A stretch of DNA of 64,000 nt from Dryocola boscaweniae. GTDB lineage: Bacteria > Pseudomonadota > Gammaproteobacteria > Enterobacterales > Enterobacteriaceae. The stretch spans positions 1 to 64,000 of the forward strand of contig NZ_JALHAP010000074.1 in assembly GCF_025215095.1 (NCBI RefSeq). The letters run 5' to 3'. The position numbers and the translations under genes are program-made. Positions 55,365-64,000 of the stretch are shown piece by piece; position 1 is the first letter of the stretch; each line of letters opens with the position of its first letter. A model generated the notes under the pieces. The model did no database searches and was not told where the DNA came from. It was given only the letters and a program-made list of their open reading frames with translations.

Positions 55365-56276
55365 TTAAATACCCGCGCCCTGCGAATAACTCTCTTCACC
55401 GAACACGCCTGTCGATAAATAGCGATCGCCGCGGTCGCAAATAATCGCTACCACAACGCTTCCCGGATTGGCTTGCGCCACGCGCAATGCGCCAGCAACC
55501 GCCCCACCTGAACTTACGCCGCAGAATATCCCTTCGGCTGTGGCGAGACGACGCATCGTCTGCTCAGCCTCAAGCTGAGACATATCGATAACTTCATCTA
55601 CCAGCTCGGGGTTAAAAATCTTTGGCAGCCACTCTTCAGGCCAACGACGGATACCTGGAATGCTACTGCCCTCATCCGGCTGCAGGCCCACGATAGTGAC
55701 CTTTTTTTCAAGCTCGCGCATAAAGCGGCTCACGCCGGTAATGGTACCAGTGGTGCCCATACTGGAGACGAAATGGGTAATACGCCCCTGCGTCTGCTGC
55801 CAGATTTCCGGCCCGGTAGTGGTGTAATGCGCATAAGGGTTATCAGGATTGTTAAACTGATCCAATACTTTGCCTTCGCCACGTTCGCCCATCAAGCGCG
55901 CCAGTTCGCGAGCGCCTTCCATGCCCTGCTCTTTGGTAACCAGAATCAGCTCCGCGCCATAAGCCTGCATAGCGGCCTTGCGCTCCATGCTCATGTTATC
56001 CGGCATCAGCAATTTCATGCGATACCCTTTCAGCGCGGCAATCATCGCCAGCGCAATCCCGGTATTGCCGCTGGTAGCCTCAATAAGCGTATCGCCAGGC
56101 GCGATCTCTCCGCGCTTTTCGGCCTGTACGATCATCGACAGCGCAGCGCGATCTTTCACCGATCCTGCCGGATTATTGCCTTCGAGCTTAACCCAGATTT
56201 CACTGCCGTTTGTCAGGCCAGCACGCTGTAATTTCACCAGAGGCGTATTGCCGATTGTGCTTTCTAAAGTTGTCAC
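55365..56276 (-). CDS. cysM: Cysteine synthase B
   Basis: A 303-residue PLP enzyme that can use thiosulfate as well as sulfide. PLP Lys41 lies in [33 protein letters not shown] and SSMGTTGTITGVSRFM are the substrate and phosphate loops. It is last in the cysPTWAM order, behind a hairpin terminator that should lower its transcription relative to cysA. Confidence 0.97.
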   Translation of the reverse strand: MTTLESTIGNTPLVKLQRAGLTNGSEIWVKLEGNNPAGSVKDRAALSMIVQAEKRGEIAPGDTLIEATSGNTGIALAMIAALKGYRMKLLMPDNMSMERKAAMQAYGAELILVTKEQGMEGARELARLMGERGEGKVLDQFNNPDNPYAHYTTTGPEIWQQTQGRITHFVSSMGTTGTITGVSRFMRELEKKVTIVGLQPDEGSSIPGIRRWPEEWLPKIFNPELVDEVIDMSQLEAEQTMRRLATAEGIFCGVSSGGAVAGALRVAQANPGSVVVAIICDRGDRYLSTGVFGEESYSQGAGI

Positions 56277-56292
56277 AAGCTATCCAGAAGAT

Positions 56293-56316
56293 AAAAAAGC
56301 GGCCACAAGGGCCGCT
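56293..56316 (-). terminator. Hairpin terminator between cysA and cysM
   Basis: On the minus strand AGCGGCC pairs with GGCCGCT, followed by six T residues, in the 69-base gap. It may allow partial read-through into cysM. Confidence 0.8.
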
Positions 56317-56345
56317 ATTGCGATTCGTGTAGTGGCGTAAACTTA

Positions 56346-57431
56346 TCAGGCGGATTGCGCCAGGTCTACACCCTGAATTCTGTTGTTTCCCTCATACAAG
56401 CGGGCATGCTGCAGGCCAACAAACAGGCGTTCACCGCGTACCGGCACGTGATCTTCGCGCAATACCACGGTCAGCGGCTCGTCATACCAGCCCAGGGGCT
56501 GCACGACCAATTGCATGTAGTGACCACGTGGGCTGATTTCAAGCACCTGCACCGGCAGCGGAGAATCCAGATTCGTGCGGCGGCTAACATCCACCTCCCA
56601 CGGGCGCAGGAACAGATCCACCGGCCCCTGATGCGCAGGCGTGAACCCCAGCGGCCAGCGGTGAGCGCCAACGTGGAACTGGCTGCCGCGCACGGTGCCT
56701 TTCATGCGGTTTACTTCACCGAGAAACTCAAGCACAAAGCGGGTTGCCGGTTCACGCCATACCGCTTCAGGTGTATCGACCTGTTCGATATTTCCCTGGC
56801 TCATCACCACCACGCGGTCGGCGACTTCCATCGCTTCTTCCTGATCGTGGGTAACGAACACGCTGGTAAATTTCAACTCTTCATGCAGTTGACGCAGCCA
56901 GCGGCGTAGCTCTTTACGCACCTGCGCATCCAGTGCGCCAAAGGGCTCATCAAGCAGCAGGATTTGCGGCTCAACGGCCAGCGCGCGCGCCAGAGCGACT
57001 CGCTGCTTCTGACCACCCGAAAGCTGCGCCGGGAAACGATCGGCAAGATGGGATAGCTGCACCATCTCCAGCAGACGGGTGACTTTCTGCTTAATCACCG
57101 CAGCAGACGGACGCTCGCGACGCGGCAGCACCGTCAGGCCAAAAGCGATATTGTCGAAAACCGTCATATGACGGAACAGCGCATAATGCTGGAAAACAAA
57201 ACCTACTTTACGATCGCGAGCGTGAATACGGCTTACATCCGTGCCGTGAAAGCTAATGCGGCCGCTGTTCTGATGTTCAAGACCGGCGATAATACGCAGC
57301 AGCGTAGTTTTCCCGGAGCCAGACGGCCCCAGCAATGCGACCATCTGGCCGGAAGGGATATCCAGAGAGATATCATTCAGCACCTGGGTGCGACCAAAAG
57401 ATTTCTTAATATTGGTAATATCAATGCTCAT
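56346..57431 (-). CDS. cysA: Sulfate/thiosulfate ABC transporter ATPase
   Basis: A 361-residue ATPase. Walker [13 protein letters not shown], signature [16 protein letters not shown] and Walker [14 protein letters not shown] are complete. The H-loop is [18 protein letters not shown]-terminal regulatory TOBE-like domain starts near residue 240. It powers CysTW uptake of sulfate and thiosulfate. Its start overlaps the end of cysW by 11 bases. It is four residues shorter than the E. coli protein. Confidence 0.96.
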   Translation of the reverse strand: MSIDITNIKKSFGRTQVLNDISLDIPSGQMVALLGPSGSGKTTLLRIIAGLEHQNSGRISFHGTDVSRIHARDRKVGFVFQHYALFRHMTVFDNIAFGLTVLPRRERPSAAVIKQKVTRLLEMVQLSHLADRFPAQLSGGQKQRVALARALAVEPQILLLDEPFGALDAQVRKELRRWLRQLHEELKFTSVFVTHDQEEAMEVADRVVVMSQGNIEQVDTPEAVWREPATRFVLEFLGEVNRMKGTVRGSQFHVGAHRWPLGFTPAHQGPVDLFLRPWEVDVSRRTNLDSPLPVQVLEISPRGHYMQLVVQPLGWYDEPLTVVLREDHVPVRGERLFVGLQHARLYEGNNRIQGVDLAQSA

Positions 57432-58296
57432 GATTTCCCTCCTGCTGCAGGCGTTTTTCCTGATGATTCAGTCGCCACTGCAACGCACTCTTTAAAAACA
57501 GGGTCAGAATCGCCATCAGGGTTAACAGCGCGGCTGCGGTAAACGAGCCCACGGTGTTGTAATCCTGCTGGAGTAATTCAATCTGTAACGGCAGCGAGAA
57601 CGTCTCACCGCGGATAGAACCGGAAACAACGGAAACCGCGCCGAACTCGCCAATCGCACGGGCGTTAGTCAATACTACGCCGTACAACAGCGCCCAGCGG
57701 ATGTTCGGCAGCGTGACGCGTTTAAACATCTTCCAGCCAGAAGCGCCAAGCAAAATAGCCGCTTCATCTTCCTGGCTGCCCTGGCTTAGCATCACCGGCA
57801 CCAGCTCGCGCACCACAAATGGGCAGGTCACGAAAATTGTCACCAGAACCATGCCCGGCCAGGCAAACATAATCTGAATGTTATGCTCATCCATAAAACC
57901 GGCCAACGGACCGTTGGAGCCGTAAAACAACAGATAAACCAGACCGGCAACAACCGGTGAAACGGCGAAAGGAATATCCAGCAGCGTCAGCAATACCTGG
58001 CGGCCCGGGAAGTTAAAACGCGTCACCAGCCAGGCGAGCAAAATGCCGAACACCAGGTTTACCGGCACGGTGATCAGAGCAATCATTACCGTCAGCCAGA
58101 TTGCGTGCAGCATGTCCGGGTCGGTAATATTTTGCAGCGCTGGCATCAGCCCTTTCGAGAAAGCTTCGGCAAAAATCGAGGCGACCGGCACCACCAGCAG
58201 CAGAAACGAAATCAGCACGCCAAGGCTAATCAGCGTCCATTTACCCCAGTTAAAACCGGAGCGGCGATAGCTTTTCAATTCAGTTACGTCCGTCAT
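57421..58296 (-). CDS. cysW: Sulfate/thiosulfate ABC transporter permease CysW
   Basis: A 291-residue permease with six probable helices. The ATPase-coupling EAA loop is [21 protein letters not shown] (near residue 185, here in part: [17 protein letters not shown]). It pairs with CysT. Its ATG overlaps the cysT stop codon by one base. Confidence 0.96.
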   Translation of the reverse strand: MTDVTELKSYRRSGFNWGKWTLISLGVLISFLLLVVPVASIFAEAFSKGLMPALQNITDPDMLHAIWLTVMIALITVPVNLVFGILLAWLVTRFNFPGRQVLLTLLDIPFAVSPVVAGLVYLLFYGSNGPLAGFMDEHNIQIMFAWPGMVLVTIFVTCPFVVRELVPVMLSQGSQEDEAAILLGASGWKMFKRVTLPNIRWALLYGVVLTNARAIGEFGAVSVVSGSIRGETFSLPLQIELLQQDYNTVGSFTAAALLTLMAILTLFLKSALQWRLNHQEKRLQQEGNHEH

Positions 58297-59129
58297 CAGT
58301 GCCCCACCACGCGCCGACCAAAGCGGCTTTGCAAGGTGTTAATGGTGAACAACAACAGTAAGGAAGCGGCCAGGATCACCGAGGCAATCGCGCTTGCGGC
58401 TGGATAATCAAACTCCTGCAAACGCACGAAAATCATCAACGAGGTCACTTCTGTTTTCCAGGCAATGTTACCGGCGATAAAGATCACCGCGCCAAACTCG
58501 CCCAGGCTGCGCGTAAATGAGAGCGCAACGCCCGCCATTAACGCGGGGGAAAGCTCAGGTAAAATAACGCGACGGAAGCTCTGCCAGCGGGTTGCGCCAA
58601 GCGTTTCGGCCGCTTCTTCATATTCCGGGCCAAGCTCTTCAAGCACAGGCTGCACGGTACGCACCACAAAAGGAATACTGGTAAAAGCCATCGCCACCGC
58701 AATACCAAGCCAGGTATAAGTCACTTTAATGCCGAACTGTGCCAGCCACTCGCCGTACCAGCCGTTAACGGAAAACAGCCCGGCTAACGTCAAACCCGCC
58801 ACCGCCGTTGGCAGCGCGAAAGGCAAATCCATCAATGCGTCCAGCAGGCTGCGGCCCGGGAACTGATAGCGCGTCAAAATCCACGCCATCAGCATGCCGA
58901 AAAGGCCGTTAAAGACGGAAGCTACGCCCGCCGACAGCAGAGTAACCTTGTAGGCCGCCACCACCTGCGGGTTGGAGATCACTTCCCAGTACTGCACAAG
59001 CGTCATTTCGGACAACTGCATCACCAGCGCGCTTAACGGCAGTAATAAAATCAGGCAAACAAACAGCAAACTGGTACCGAGGCTTAAGGTAAAGCCAGGC
59101 AGTACTCGTTTTGAAGAAACAGCAAACAT
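58296..59129 (-). CDS. cysT: Sulfate/thiosulfate ABC transporter permease CysT (CysU)
   Basis: A 277-residue permease with six probable helices and EAA loop YEEAAETLGATRWQSFRRV. Its N-terminus overlaps the cysP stop codon by one base. With CysW it forms the membrane channel. The gene is called cysU in E. coli. Confidence 0.96.
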   Translation of the reverse strand: MFAVSSKRVLPGFTLSLGTSLLFVCLILLLPLSALVMQLSEMTLVQYWEVISNPQVVAAYKVTLLSAGVASVFNGLFGMLMAWILTRYQFPGRSLLDALMDLPFALPTAVAGLTLAGLFSVNGWYGEWLAQFGIKVTYTWLGIAVAMAFTSIPFVVRTVQPVLEELGPEYEEAAETLGATRWQSFRRVILPELSPALMAGVALSFTRSLGEFGAVIFIAGNIAWKTEVTSLMIFVRLQEFDYPAASAIASVILAASLLLLFTINTLQSRFGRRVVGH

Positions 59130-60145
59130 TACTTACGCCCCGCCGCTACCAGCTTGTCAAATTCCGCACCGCTAGCAAAATGGGTTTTCATCGCTTCCGG
59201 CCAGCCGCCGAATACATCTTCCACGCGGAACAGCTCGGTTTGCGGGAATTTGTCTTTCAGCTTGTCCATCACTTCCGGGCTGTTTACGCGGTAGTAATAG
59301 TCGGTGATGATGGTCTGCGCCGCCGGGCTATAGAGGAAGTTCAGGTAATCTTTGGCGACTTTTTCCGTGCCGTTAGCCTTCACGTTTTTATCAACCCAGG
59401 CGACCGGGAATTCAGCCAGAATATTTACTTTTGGCACCACGACTTCGTAGCCGTCTTTTTCGTACTGTTTGCGGATATTGTTCACTTCGGATTCAAAGCT
59501 AATCAGCACGTCGCCCAGATTACGCTCAACAAAAGTTGTGGTAGCCCCGCGACCGCCGGTATCAAATACTTCGACGTTTTTCAGGAACTGGGTCATGAAC
59601 TGTTCGGTTTTCGCTTTATCGCCGCCGTCAGCTTTGTTTGCCGCGCCCCATGCCGCCAGATAGGTATAACGGGCGTTACCGGAGGTTTTTGGATTCGGGA
59701 AAATCAGCTTCACATCCGGACGCACCAGATCGTTCCAGTCGTGAATGTTCTTCGGATTGCCCTTGCGCACCAGGAAAGCCATGGTGGAGTAGAACGGTGA
59801 GCTGTTGTTCGGCAAACGGCTCTGCCAGTCCGCCGGGATCAGGTTGCCTTTATCGTGCAGAATCTGCACGTCTGTCACCTGGTTATAAGTTACAACGTCA
59901 GCTTTTAAGCCCTGTAATATCGCCAGCGCCTGTTTTGATGACCCGGCATGAGATTGTTTTATCGTCAGCTTATCGCCGTTGTTTTCCTGCGCCCATTTTT
60001 GTTCGAACGCCGGATTTAACGCAGCAAACAGCTCACGAGACACATCATAAGAGCTATTGAGCAGCTCCGTCGCATGCGCAGAACCTGCCAGCAATGCAGA
60101 GACAACCAGCGCACTCCAGACTTTTTTAACGGATGTAATTGCCAT
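59129..60145 (-). CDS. cysP: Thiosulfate/sulfate-binding protein CysP
   Basis: A 338-residue periplasmic binding protein with a signal peptide ([17 protein letters not shown], cleaved near residue 25). [40 protein letters not shown] and [15 protein letters not shown] line the anion site. ATG 60145 is chosen: it has AAGGTG upstream and gives the E. coli length. The frame to 60184 is unsupported. It is the first gene of cysPTWA(M). CysB control is expected, but no clear site is visible by eye. Confidence 0.96.
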   Translation of the reverse strand: MAITSVKKVWSALVVSALLAGSAHATELLNSSYDVSRELFAALNPAFEQKWAQENNGDKLTIKQSHAGSSKQALAILQGLKADVVTYNQVTDVQILHDKGNLIPADWQSRLPNNSSPFYSTMAFLVRKGNPKNIHDWNDLVRPDVKLIFPNPKTSGNARYTYLAAWGAANKADGGDKAKTEQFMTQFLKNVEVFDTGGRGATTTFVERNLGDVLISFESEVNNIRKQYEKDGYEVVVPKVNILAEFPVAWVDKNVKANGTEKVAKDYLNFLYSPAAQTIITDYYYRVNSPEVMDKLKDKFPQTELFRVEDVFGGWPEAMKTHFASGAEFDKLVAAGRK

Positions 60146-60286
60146 TCTGCACCTTATAAATGTGATAACGGTCATGCTTAACATGTCATCAGTTTATTTA
60201 TAACGCGAGCCAAAGCTGTAACGCTTTTATATACCGTTTAGTGCTTTGCAATAAGAAAGGGATATAAGACGCCGGAGGGGGTATTT

Positions 60287-60383
60287 GTCGGATGGCAGAA
60301 TGTCGGATGGCGCTGACGCTTATCCGACTTACGATCGCCTGATTAATTGTAGGGCGGATAAGCGCCAGCGCCATCCACCGCCT
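60287..60383. repeat. REP/BIME-type palindromic element
   Basis: GTCGGATGGCGCTGACGCTT with ATCCGAC (60302-60328) faces GGGCGGATAAGCGCCAGCGC with CATCCACCGCC (60352-60382) in inverted orientation. A partial third unit lies at 60287. This is the enterobacterial REP palindrome, placed between cysP and the 3' end of yfeX. It probably stabilises the yfeX mRNA end. Confidence 0.88.
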
Positions 60384-60387
60384 GGTT

Positions 60388-61287
60388 CTACAGGTTTAAC
60401 AGCTTGTCCAGCGATGGTGCAAAATAGTAGCCGCCGGTCACCGGTTTGGTAAAGCGCAGCATGCCGTCACGCTTACCGTCGGTTTCGCCAAACATGCTTA
60501 ATAACTGCTGCTCAATGTTATGCAGACGTGCGCAATAAGCGATAAAGTAAAGGCCATGTTTGCCGCTGGCGGTGCCGTACGGCAGGCTCTGGCGCACAAT
60601 CTTGAGTCCCTTGCCGTTTTCTTTTAGATCAACGCGGGTCAGGTGAGACGTTACCGGACGCTCTTCGCCATCAATCTCTTCATTGGCTTCTTTAGTGCGC
60701 CCCATGATCATCTCCTGATCCGTAACGCTCATGCGGTTTAGCTGTTTAAGATTATGCTCCCAACGCTGCACGAAAACGTAGCTGCCGCCTGCGTCAACGC
60801 CTTCGCCGATCGCCGCCACTTCACGACGATTTTCTTCGCCCTGCGGGTTTTCCGTGCCATCGACAAAACCGCTCAAATCGCGATCTTCTACCCAACGGAA
60901 ACCATGCACTTCTTCTTCAATTGAAAGCGCATCGCCAAAAGCCGCGAGCGCCGCCTGCGCGACGGAGAAATTCACGTCGTGGCGCAGGGAGAGAATATGG
61001 ATCATCACATCACGCTGGGTGGCCGGCGCCAGACCTTTGCCCAGAGGGGCAAAGTTTTTCAGCTCTTCGGCTCCCACGCCACCGCTCAAATCACGCCACA
61101 GGTCATGACCAAATGCCACTACCGCGCCCAAATTCGCTTCCGGGAATTTTTCCTGCAACGCATTCAGCGATTGAGCAAAGGTTTTGCAGCCCTGACGAAC
61201 GGCGTCAAAATCGCCCTGAATACTCGCTTCCAGCCAGACGGCGGCGCGACAATGTTCCGGCAGAATGCCGGTTTGAACCCGAGACAT
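60388..61287 (-). CDS. yfeX: DyP-type haem peroxidase YfeX
   Basis: A 299-residue cytoplasmic dye-decolourising peroxidase. [11 protein letters not shown] holds the distal catalytic Asp (about residue 143), TSHLTRVDL the haem-ligating His (about 215), and the distal Arg follows in [16 protein letters not shown]. coli YfeX binds haem and oxidises porphyrinogens. ATG 61287 has a perfect AGGAGG and gives the E. coli length. Confidence 0.95.
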   Translation of the reverse strand: MSRVQTGILPEHCRAAVWLEASIQGDFDAVRQGCKTFAQSLNALQEKFPEANLGAVVAFGHDLWRDLSGGVGAEELKNFAPLGKGLAPATQRDVMIHILSLRHDVNFSVAQAALAAFGDALSIEEEVHGFRWVEDRDLSGFVDGTENPQGEENRREVAAIGEGVDAGGSYVFVQRWEHNLKQLNRMSVTDQEMIMGRTKEANEEIDGEERPVTSHLTRVDLKENGKGLKIVRQSLPYGTASGKHGLYFIAYCARLHNIEQQLLSMFGETDGKRDGMLRFTKPVTGGYYFAPSLDKLLNL

Positions 61288-61302
61288 GAATCCTCCTGAA
61301 AT

Positions 61303-61326
61303 AAAACACGCCACTTTGCGTGGCGT
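61303..61326 (-). terminator. Hairpin between yfeY and yfeX
   Basis: On the minus strand ACGCCAC pairs with GTGGCGT, followed by TTTTATTT, behind yfeY. It ends just before the yfeX ribosome-binding site. Confidence 0.65.
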
Positions 61327-61392
61327 TTATCGTCCTATCATAACCGATTACGGCTGCGCCTTCTTGAGGAGGCGCAAACCAGGCGCTGATTT

Positions 61393-61968
61393 TTATTTAC
61401 GCCAGATAATTTTGCTGATAGTCCATTTTTTGAGCGTATCGTCGGCTGGCATCAGGCCTTCCGGTCCGCGCCATTCACCGCTAAACAAGTAGCTAATGTG
61501 CTGGCTGCCTGGCGCTTTACACTCAACGCTTTGGGCATCGTCGCCCGTCCCTTTTGCACACGCCCCGTAGGCTTTGTCATAAAGATCGCTAAACGGCGTG
61601 CCAATTTCGACGCCGCTTTCGGTTTTCACCTCTTTATCCATTACGTCCACGCGGCTTACCGTGCCGTTTTCGCCATTGACGATAATCATCAGCGACTTGT
61701 CGTCCATCGCTTCGAAGTAACGAACCACGGCGCCTTTATCGGTTTTCATGCCGCTGCGCAGACGGTAATTATCGTTAAGCCCTTCGCTGACGGCTTCTTC
61801 ATTCATTGGCGTGCTGGCGTTTAAGCCGCCAACGCCCTGCTCGCTCACTTCAGGCGAGGAGCCAAACCAGCTCATCGGAGAGAGGCTTGACCAGTGCATG
61901 TTAGAGATTGTCGAACAACCGCTGAGTAACAGCAGCACTCCTGGCAGCATCAGGCGCAAAGTTTTCAT
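61393..61968 (-). CDS. yfeY: YfeY lipoprotein
   Basis: A 191-residue outer-envelope lipoprotein. The lipobox LLSGC ends a signal peptide (PGVLLLLSGC), with Ser after the Cys, which favours outer-membrane sorting. The remainder matches the DUF1131 RpoE-regulated lipoprotein YfeY of E. coli (NDNYRLRSGMKTDKGAVVRYF). ATG 61968 gives the E. coli length. Function is unknown. Confidence 0.92.
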   Translation of the reverse strand: MKTLRLMLPGVLLLLSGCSTISNMHWSSLSPMSWFGSSPEVSEQGVGGLNASTPMNEEAVSEGLNDNYRLRSGMKTDKGAVVRYFEAMDDKSLMIIVNGENGTVSRVDVMDKEVKTESGVEIGTPFSDLYDKAYGACAKGTGDDAQSVECKAPGSQHISYLFSGEWRGPEGLMPADDTLKKWTISKIIWRK

Positions 61969-62033
61969 TAAAAATTCCTTTGTTTTGGAGTGATAACGGG
62001 CATTGGAGTACAAACTTCCTTAAAAGTGCCCTT

Positions 62034-62471
62034 TCATTCACGCTGCGCCGAAAAGTAGTCGCGCAGACGGCGGTTGGTGGCGAGCCACCACAGGGCAAAA
62101 ACGTCGCCAGTCAATAGCGCAAGCGTCACGCCGCTCAGCTCTTCCCCCTGGTAAATCACCAGAATTTGCCAGACAAGTACGGCCACCTGTGCAACGATTA
62201 AAACCCAGCGCCAGGCCGCCCATAATCCAGGCCAGAGATGGCGACGCCCGCCGATAACAAACGCCAGCGCAGCCGGAATGCCGGGCAGCAAACCCAGCCA
62301 AAAATTGTCGCGTTCGGGATAGAACAGAGCAAGCAGCGCCTCGCCCTGCTGACGGGATGCTCCCGCCAGCACCAGCAAAAACCAGGTCCGCGCCTGAAAC
62401 AGAAGAATGCACCAGAAGAGAAAAGGTGTTTTCAGATTGCCGTGAACGTCGTAATCCGAGGGTGAATACAT
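62034..62471 (-). CDS. yfeZ: YfeZ inner-membrane protein (DUF2919)
   Basis: A 145-residue protein with four probable membrane helices (FLFWCILLFQARTWFLLVLAG, then LLPGIPAALAFVIGG, WVLIVAQVAVLVWQIL and VTLALLTGDVFALWWL). It starts MYSPSDYDVHGNLKTP, typical of YfeZ. ATG 62471 is preferred over the frame to 62522, which would overlap ypeA. Function is unknown. Confidence 0.88.
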   Translation of the reverse strand: MYSPSDYDVHGNLKTPFLFWCILLFQARTWFLLVLAGASRQQGEALLALFYPERDNFWLGLLPGIPAALAFVIGGRRHLWPGLWAAWRWVLIVAQVAVLVWQILVIYQGEELSGVTLALLTGDVFALWWLATNRRLRDYFSAQRE

Positions 62472-62502
62472 AAACCAGGAACCTTTTACAACACAGCGGG
62501 AA

Positions 62503-62928
62503 TTAATATTCCTGGTCTTCAATAAGGCGCTTGCCCAGCATCACCACATCCTGCTGTTCGTATTCCAGCCGCTCGTACATGCCGATAACCAAATCGTTTT
62601 CTTCACGCACCATGATGTGGATTTTTGGACAGCCGCGCGCAATGAGCTTTTTCTCAAGGCGGCTGAGCAGGGCATTGGCAATGCCCCGCCCGCGAAACTC
62701 CGGATGAACGCCAAGGTAGTAAGCAGAGCCACGGTGACCGTCATAACCGCCCATCAGCGAGCCGACGACTTCGCCGCCCACTTCCGCTACCAGAAACAGA
62801 TCCGCATCGTGCTGCAGCTTCCGTTCGATATCCATTTCAGGGTCGTTCCACGGGCGCAGAAGATCGCAGCGCTCCCAAAGGGTGATGACCTCTTCGAAAT
62901 CTTCCTGTCGAAAAACGCGTATTTCCAT
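62503..62928 (-). CDS. ypeA: YpeA, GNAT acetyltransferase
   Basis: A 141-residue GNAT enzyme. The acetyl-CoA motif A is [38 protein letters not shown] opens the fold. ATG 62928 gives the length of E. coli YpeA; the frame to 63069 is unsupported. The substrate is unknown. It is divergent from amiA across 214 bases. Confidence 0.92.
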   Translation of the reverse strand: MEIRVFRQEDFEEVITLWERCDLLRPWNDPEMDIERKLQHDADLFLVAEVGGEVVGSLMGGYDGHRGSAYYLGVHPEFRGRGIANALLSRLEKKLIARGCPKIHIMVREENDLVIGMYERLEYEQQDVVMLGKRLIEDQEY

Positions 62929-63142
62929 GGTATTAGCCGCTTTTGCCTGAAAACCCTGATTATGGCGTGTCCTTCTCATTAAGCCAATATCTGCCGCAAA
63001 AGCAGGGAAAAAATGGCATACTTGCCGCTCATTCATGGATTGAAATGAAAAGTTAAACATTTCGGCCAAACGCCTGTCGTTAACGCATTGACGATACGAT
63101 ATAAACGCTAATCAAGAATTCATAAGATAATTAATTAGTCCC

Positions 63143-64000
63143 ATGAGCAAAATTAAATCACTAACGCAACTCACCACCCGCCGCCAGTTGCTGCTTACTG
63201 GTTTGGCTGCCCTGACCTTAACCGGCGCAAGTAAGGCATTGGCCCGTCAGGAGAGCAAAACGCTCAAAACCACGACTAATCACAGTAAACCAGCAAAGAA
63301 GTCCGGCAGCCGCCGCGTTGTGATGCTGGATCCCGGCCACGGCGGTATTGATACCGGCGCCATCGGGCATAACGGTTCAAAAGAAAAACACGTGGTGCTG
63401 GCGATTGCCAAAAACGTGCGTAGCATTCTGAGAAGCAAAGGGATCGAGGCCAAACTGACGCGCACCAGCGATGAATTTATTCCGCTCTACGATCGCGTCG
63501 AGATTGCCCACAAGCACGGCGCAGATCTGTTTATGTCAATTCACGCCGACGGTTTTACCAGCCCGACGGCAGCAGGCGCGTCCGTTTTTGCCCTTTCCAA
63601 CCGCGGCGCCAGTAGCGCCATGGCGAAATACCTTTCTGACAAAGAAAACGCCGCCGATGATGTGGCGGGCAGCAAGGTAAAAAATAAAGATCATTATCTG
63701 CAGCAGGTGCTGTTTGACCTGGTGCAAACGGACACTATCAAAAATAGCCTGACGCTTGGGTCGCATATCCTTAAGCAAATCAAACCGGTGCATAAGCTTC
63801 ACAGCCGCAATACAGAGCAAGCCGCTTTCGTCGTGCTAAAATCACCGTCTATACCTTCGGTGCTGGTGGAAACCTCATTTATCACCAATCCCGGTGAAGA
63901 AAAGCTGCTTGGTACGGCGGCGTTTCGTCAAAAAATTGCGACAGCCATCGCCAATGGCGTCATCAGCTATTTCAACTGGTTCGATAATCATAAAGCCCAC
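63143..64000 (+). CDS. amiA: N-acetylmuramoyl-L-alanine amidase AmiA (3' end outside the window)
   Basis: 286 codons are present; E. coli AmiA has 289, so only a few codons are missing on the right. A Tat signal peptide is clear (TTRRQLLLTGLAALTLTGA, cleaved near residue 34). The Amidase_3 zinc ligands lie in MLDPGHGGIDTGAIG, a Glu a few residues later (SKEKHVV), and SIHADGF. The catalytic Glu is in VETSFITN. AmiA is a periplasmic zinc enzyme that splits septal peptidoglycan during division. Confidence 0.97.
   Translation, partial: MSKIKSLTQLTTRRQLLLTGLAALTLTGASKALARQESKTLKTTTNHSKPAKKSGSRRVVMLDPGHGGIDTGAIGHNGSKEKHVVLAIAKNVRSILRSKGIEAKLTRTSDEFIPLYDRVEIAHKHGADLFMSIHADGFTSPTAAGASVFALSNRGASSAMAKYLSDKENAADDVAGSKVKNKDHYLQQVLFDLVQTDTIKNSLTLGSHILKQIKPVHKLHSRNTEQAAFVVLKSPSIPSVLVETSFITNPGEEKLLGTAAFRQKIATAIANGVISYFNWFDNHKAH

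Overview
The window is a chromosomal segment of a member of the Enterobacteriaceae. The right half keeps the gene order of the Escherichia coli alaC to amiA region: alaC, ypdA, ypdB, glk, yfeO, ypeC, mntH, nupC, tRNA-Ala, yfeC, gltX, tRNA-Val/Lys, yfeR, yfeH, ypeB, ligA, zipA, cysZ, cysK, ptsHI-crr, cysM, cysAWTP, yfeX, yfeY, yfeZ, ypeA, amiA. The proteins are close to, but clearly distinct from, those of E. coli. An ipdC gene sits next to yfeO, and neither the fry genes nor ypdC lie between ypdB and glk. This fits an Enterobacter-, Kosakonia- or Cedecea-like genus, but the genus cannot be fixed from the sequence alone.

Positions 1-17264 (read on the minus strand) are an accessory contact-dependent growth inhibition (CDI) island of the cdiBCAI type. 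It encodes an outer-membrane transporter (CdiB), a HlyC-like lysine acyltransferase (CdiC), a 3386-residue CdiA effector and a DUF3916-like immunity protein. Directly behind the immunity gene lies a displaced CdiA C-terminal piece with a different toxin domain and its own immunity gene (Imm42-like). Further on, and running off the left edge, is a second CdiA-type fragment with no start. Between the last two lies a SymE-like SOS toxin gene on the plus strand, with a LexA box and a candidate SymR antisense RNA. The layout is that of a cassette store from which CdiA could exchange its toxin by recombination in conserved sequence.

Positions 17265-17825 are AT-rich and non-coding, with a twice-repeated hairpin. 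Positions 17826-25006 hold a 5-oxoproline (pyroglutamate) gene cluster: biotin carboxylase/BCCP, a PxpB-PxpC fusion, a DUF1445 hydro-lyase/D-glutamate-cyclase-like protein, PxpA, an NRAMP-fold transporter lacking the usual metal motifs, and a divergent GntR/FCD regulator with palindromic candidate operators. A DHA2 exporter and a cupin protein follow. The tiny gene ypdK at 27404 marks the start of the conserved core.

Positions 27404-64000 are mostly core genes. They cover alanine aminotransferase, a YpdAB pyruvate-sensing two-component system, glucokinase, indolepyruvate decarboxylase, Mn/H+ symport with MntR and Fur boxes, nucleoside uptake and six tRNA genes. They also cover glutamyl-tRNA synthetase, DNA ligase and ZipA, the general PTS proteins, cysteine synthesis with sulfate/thiosulfate uptake, a DyP peroxidase, and the 5' part of the Tat-exported amidase AmiA. 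The most novel-looking parts are the CDI cassette store with its embedded SymE/SymR-like unit, and the pxp cluster, which holds every domain type of a urea-carboxylase-like enzyme on separate chains.
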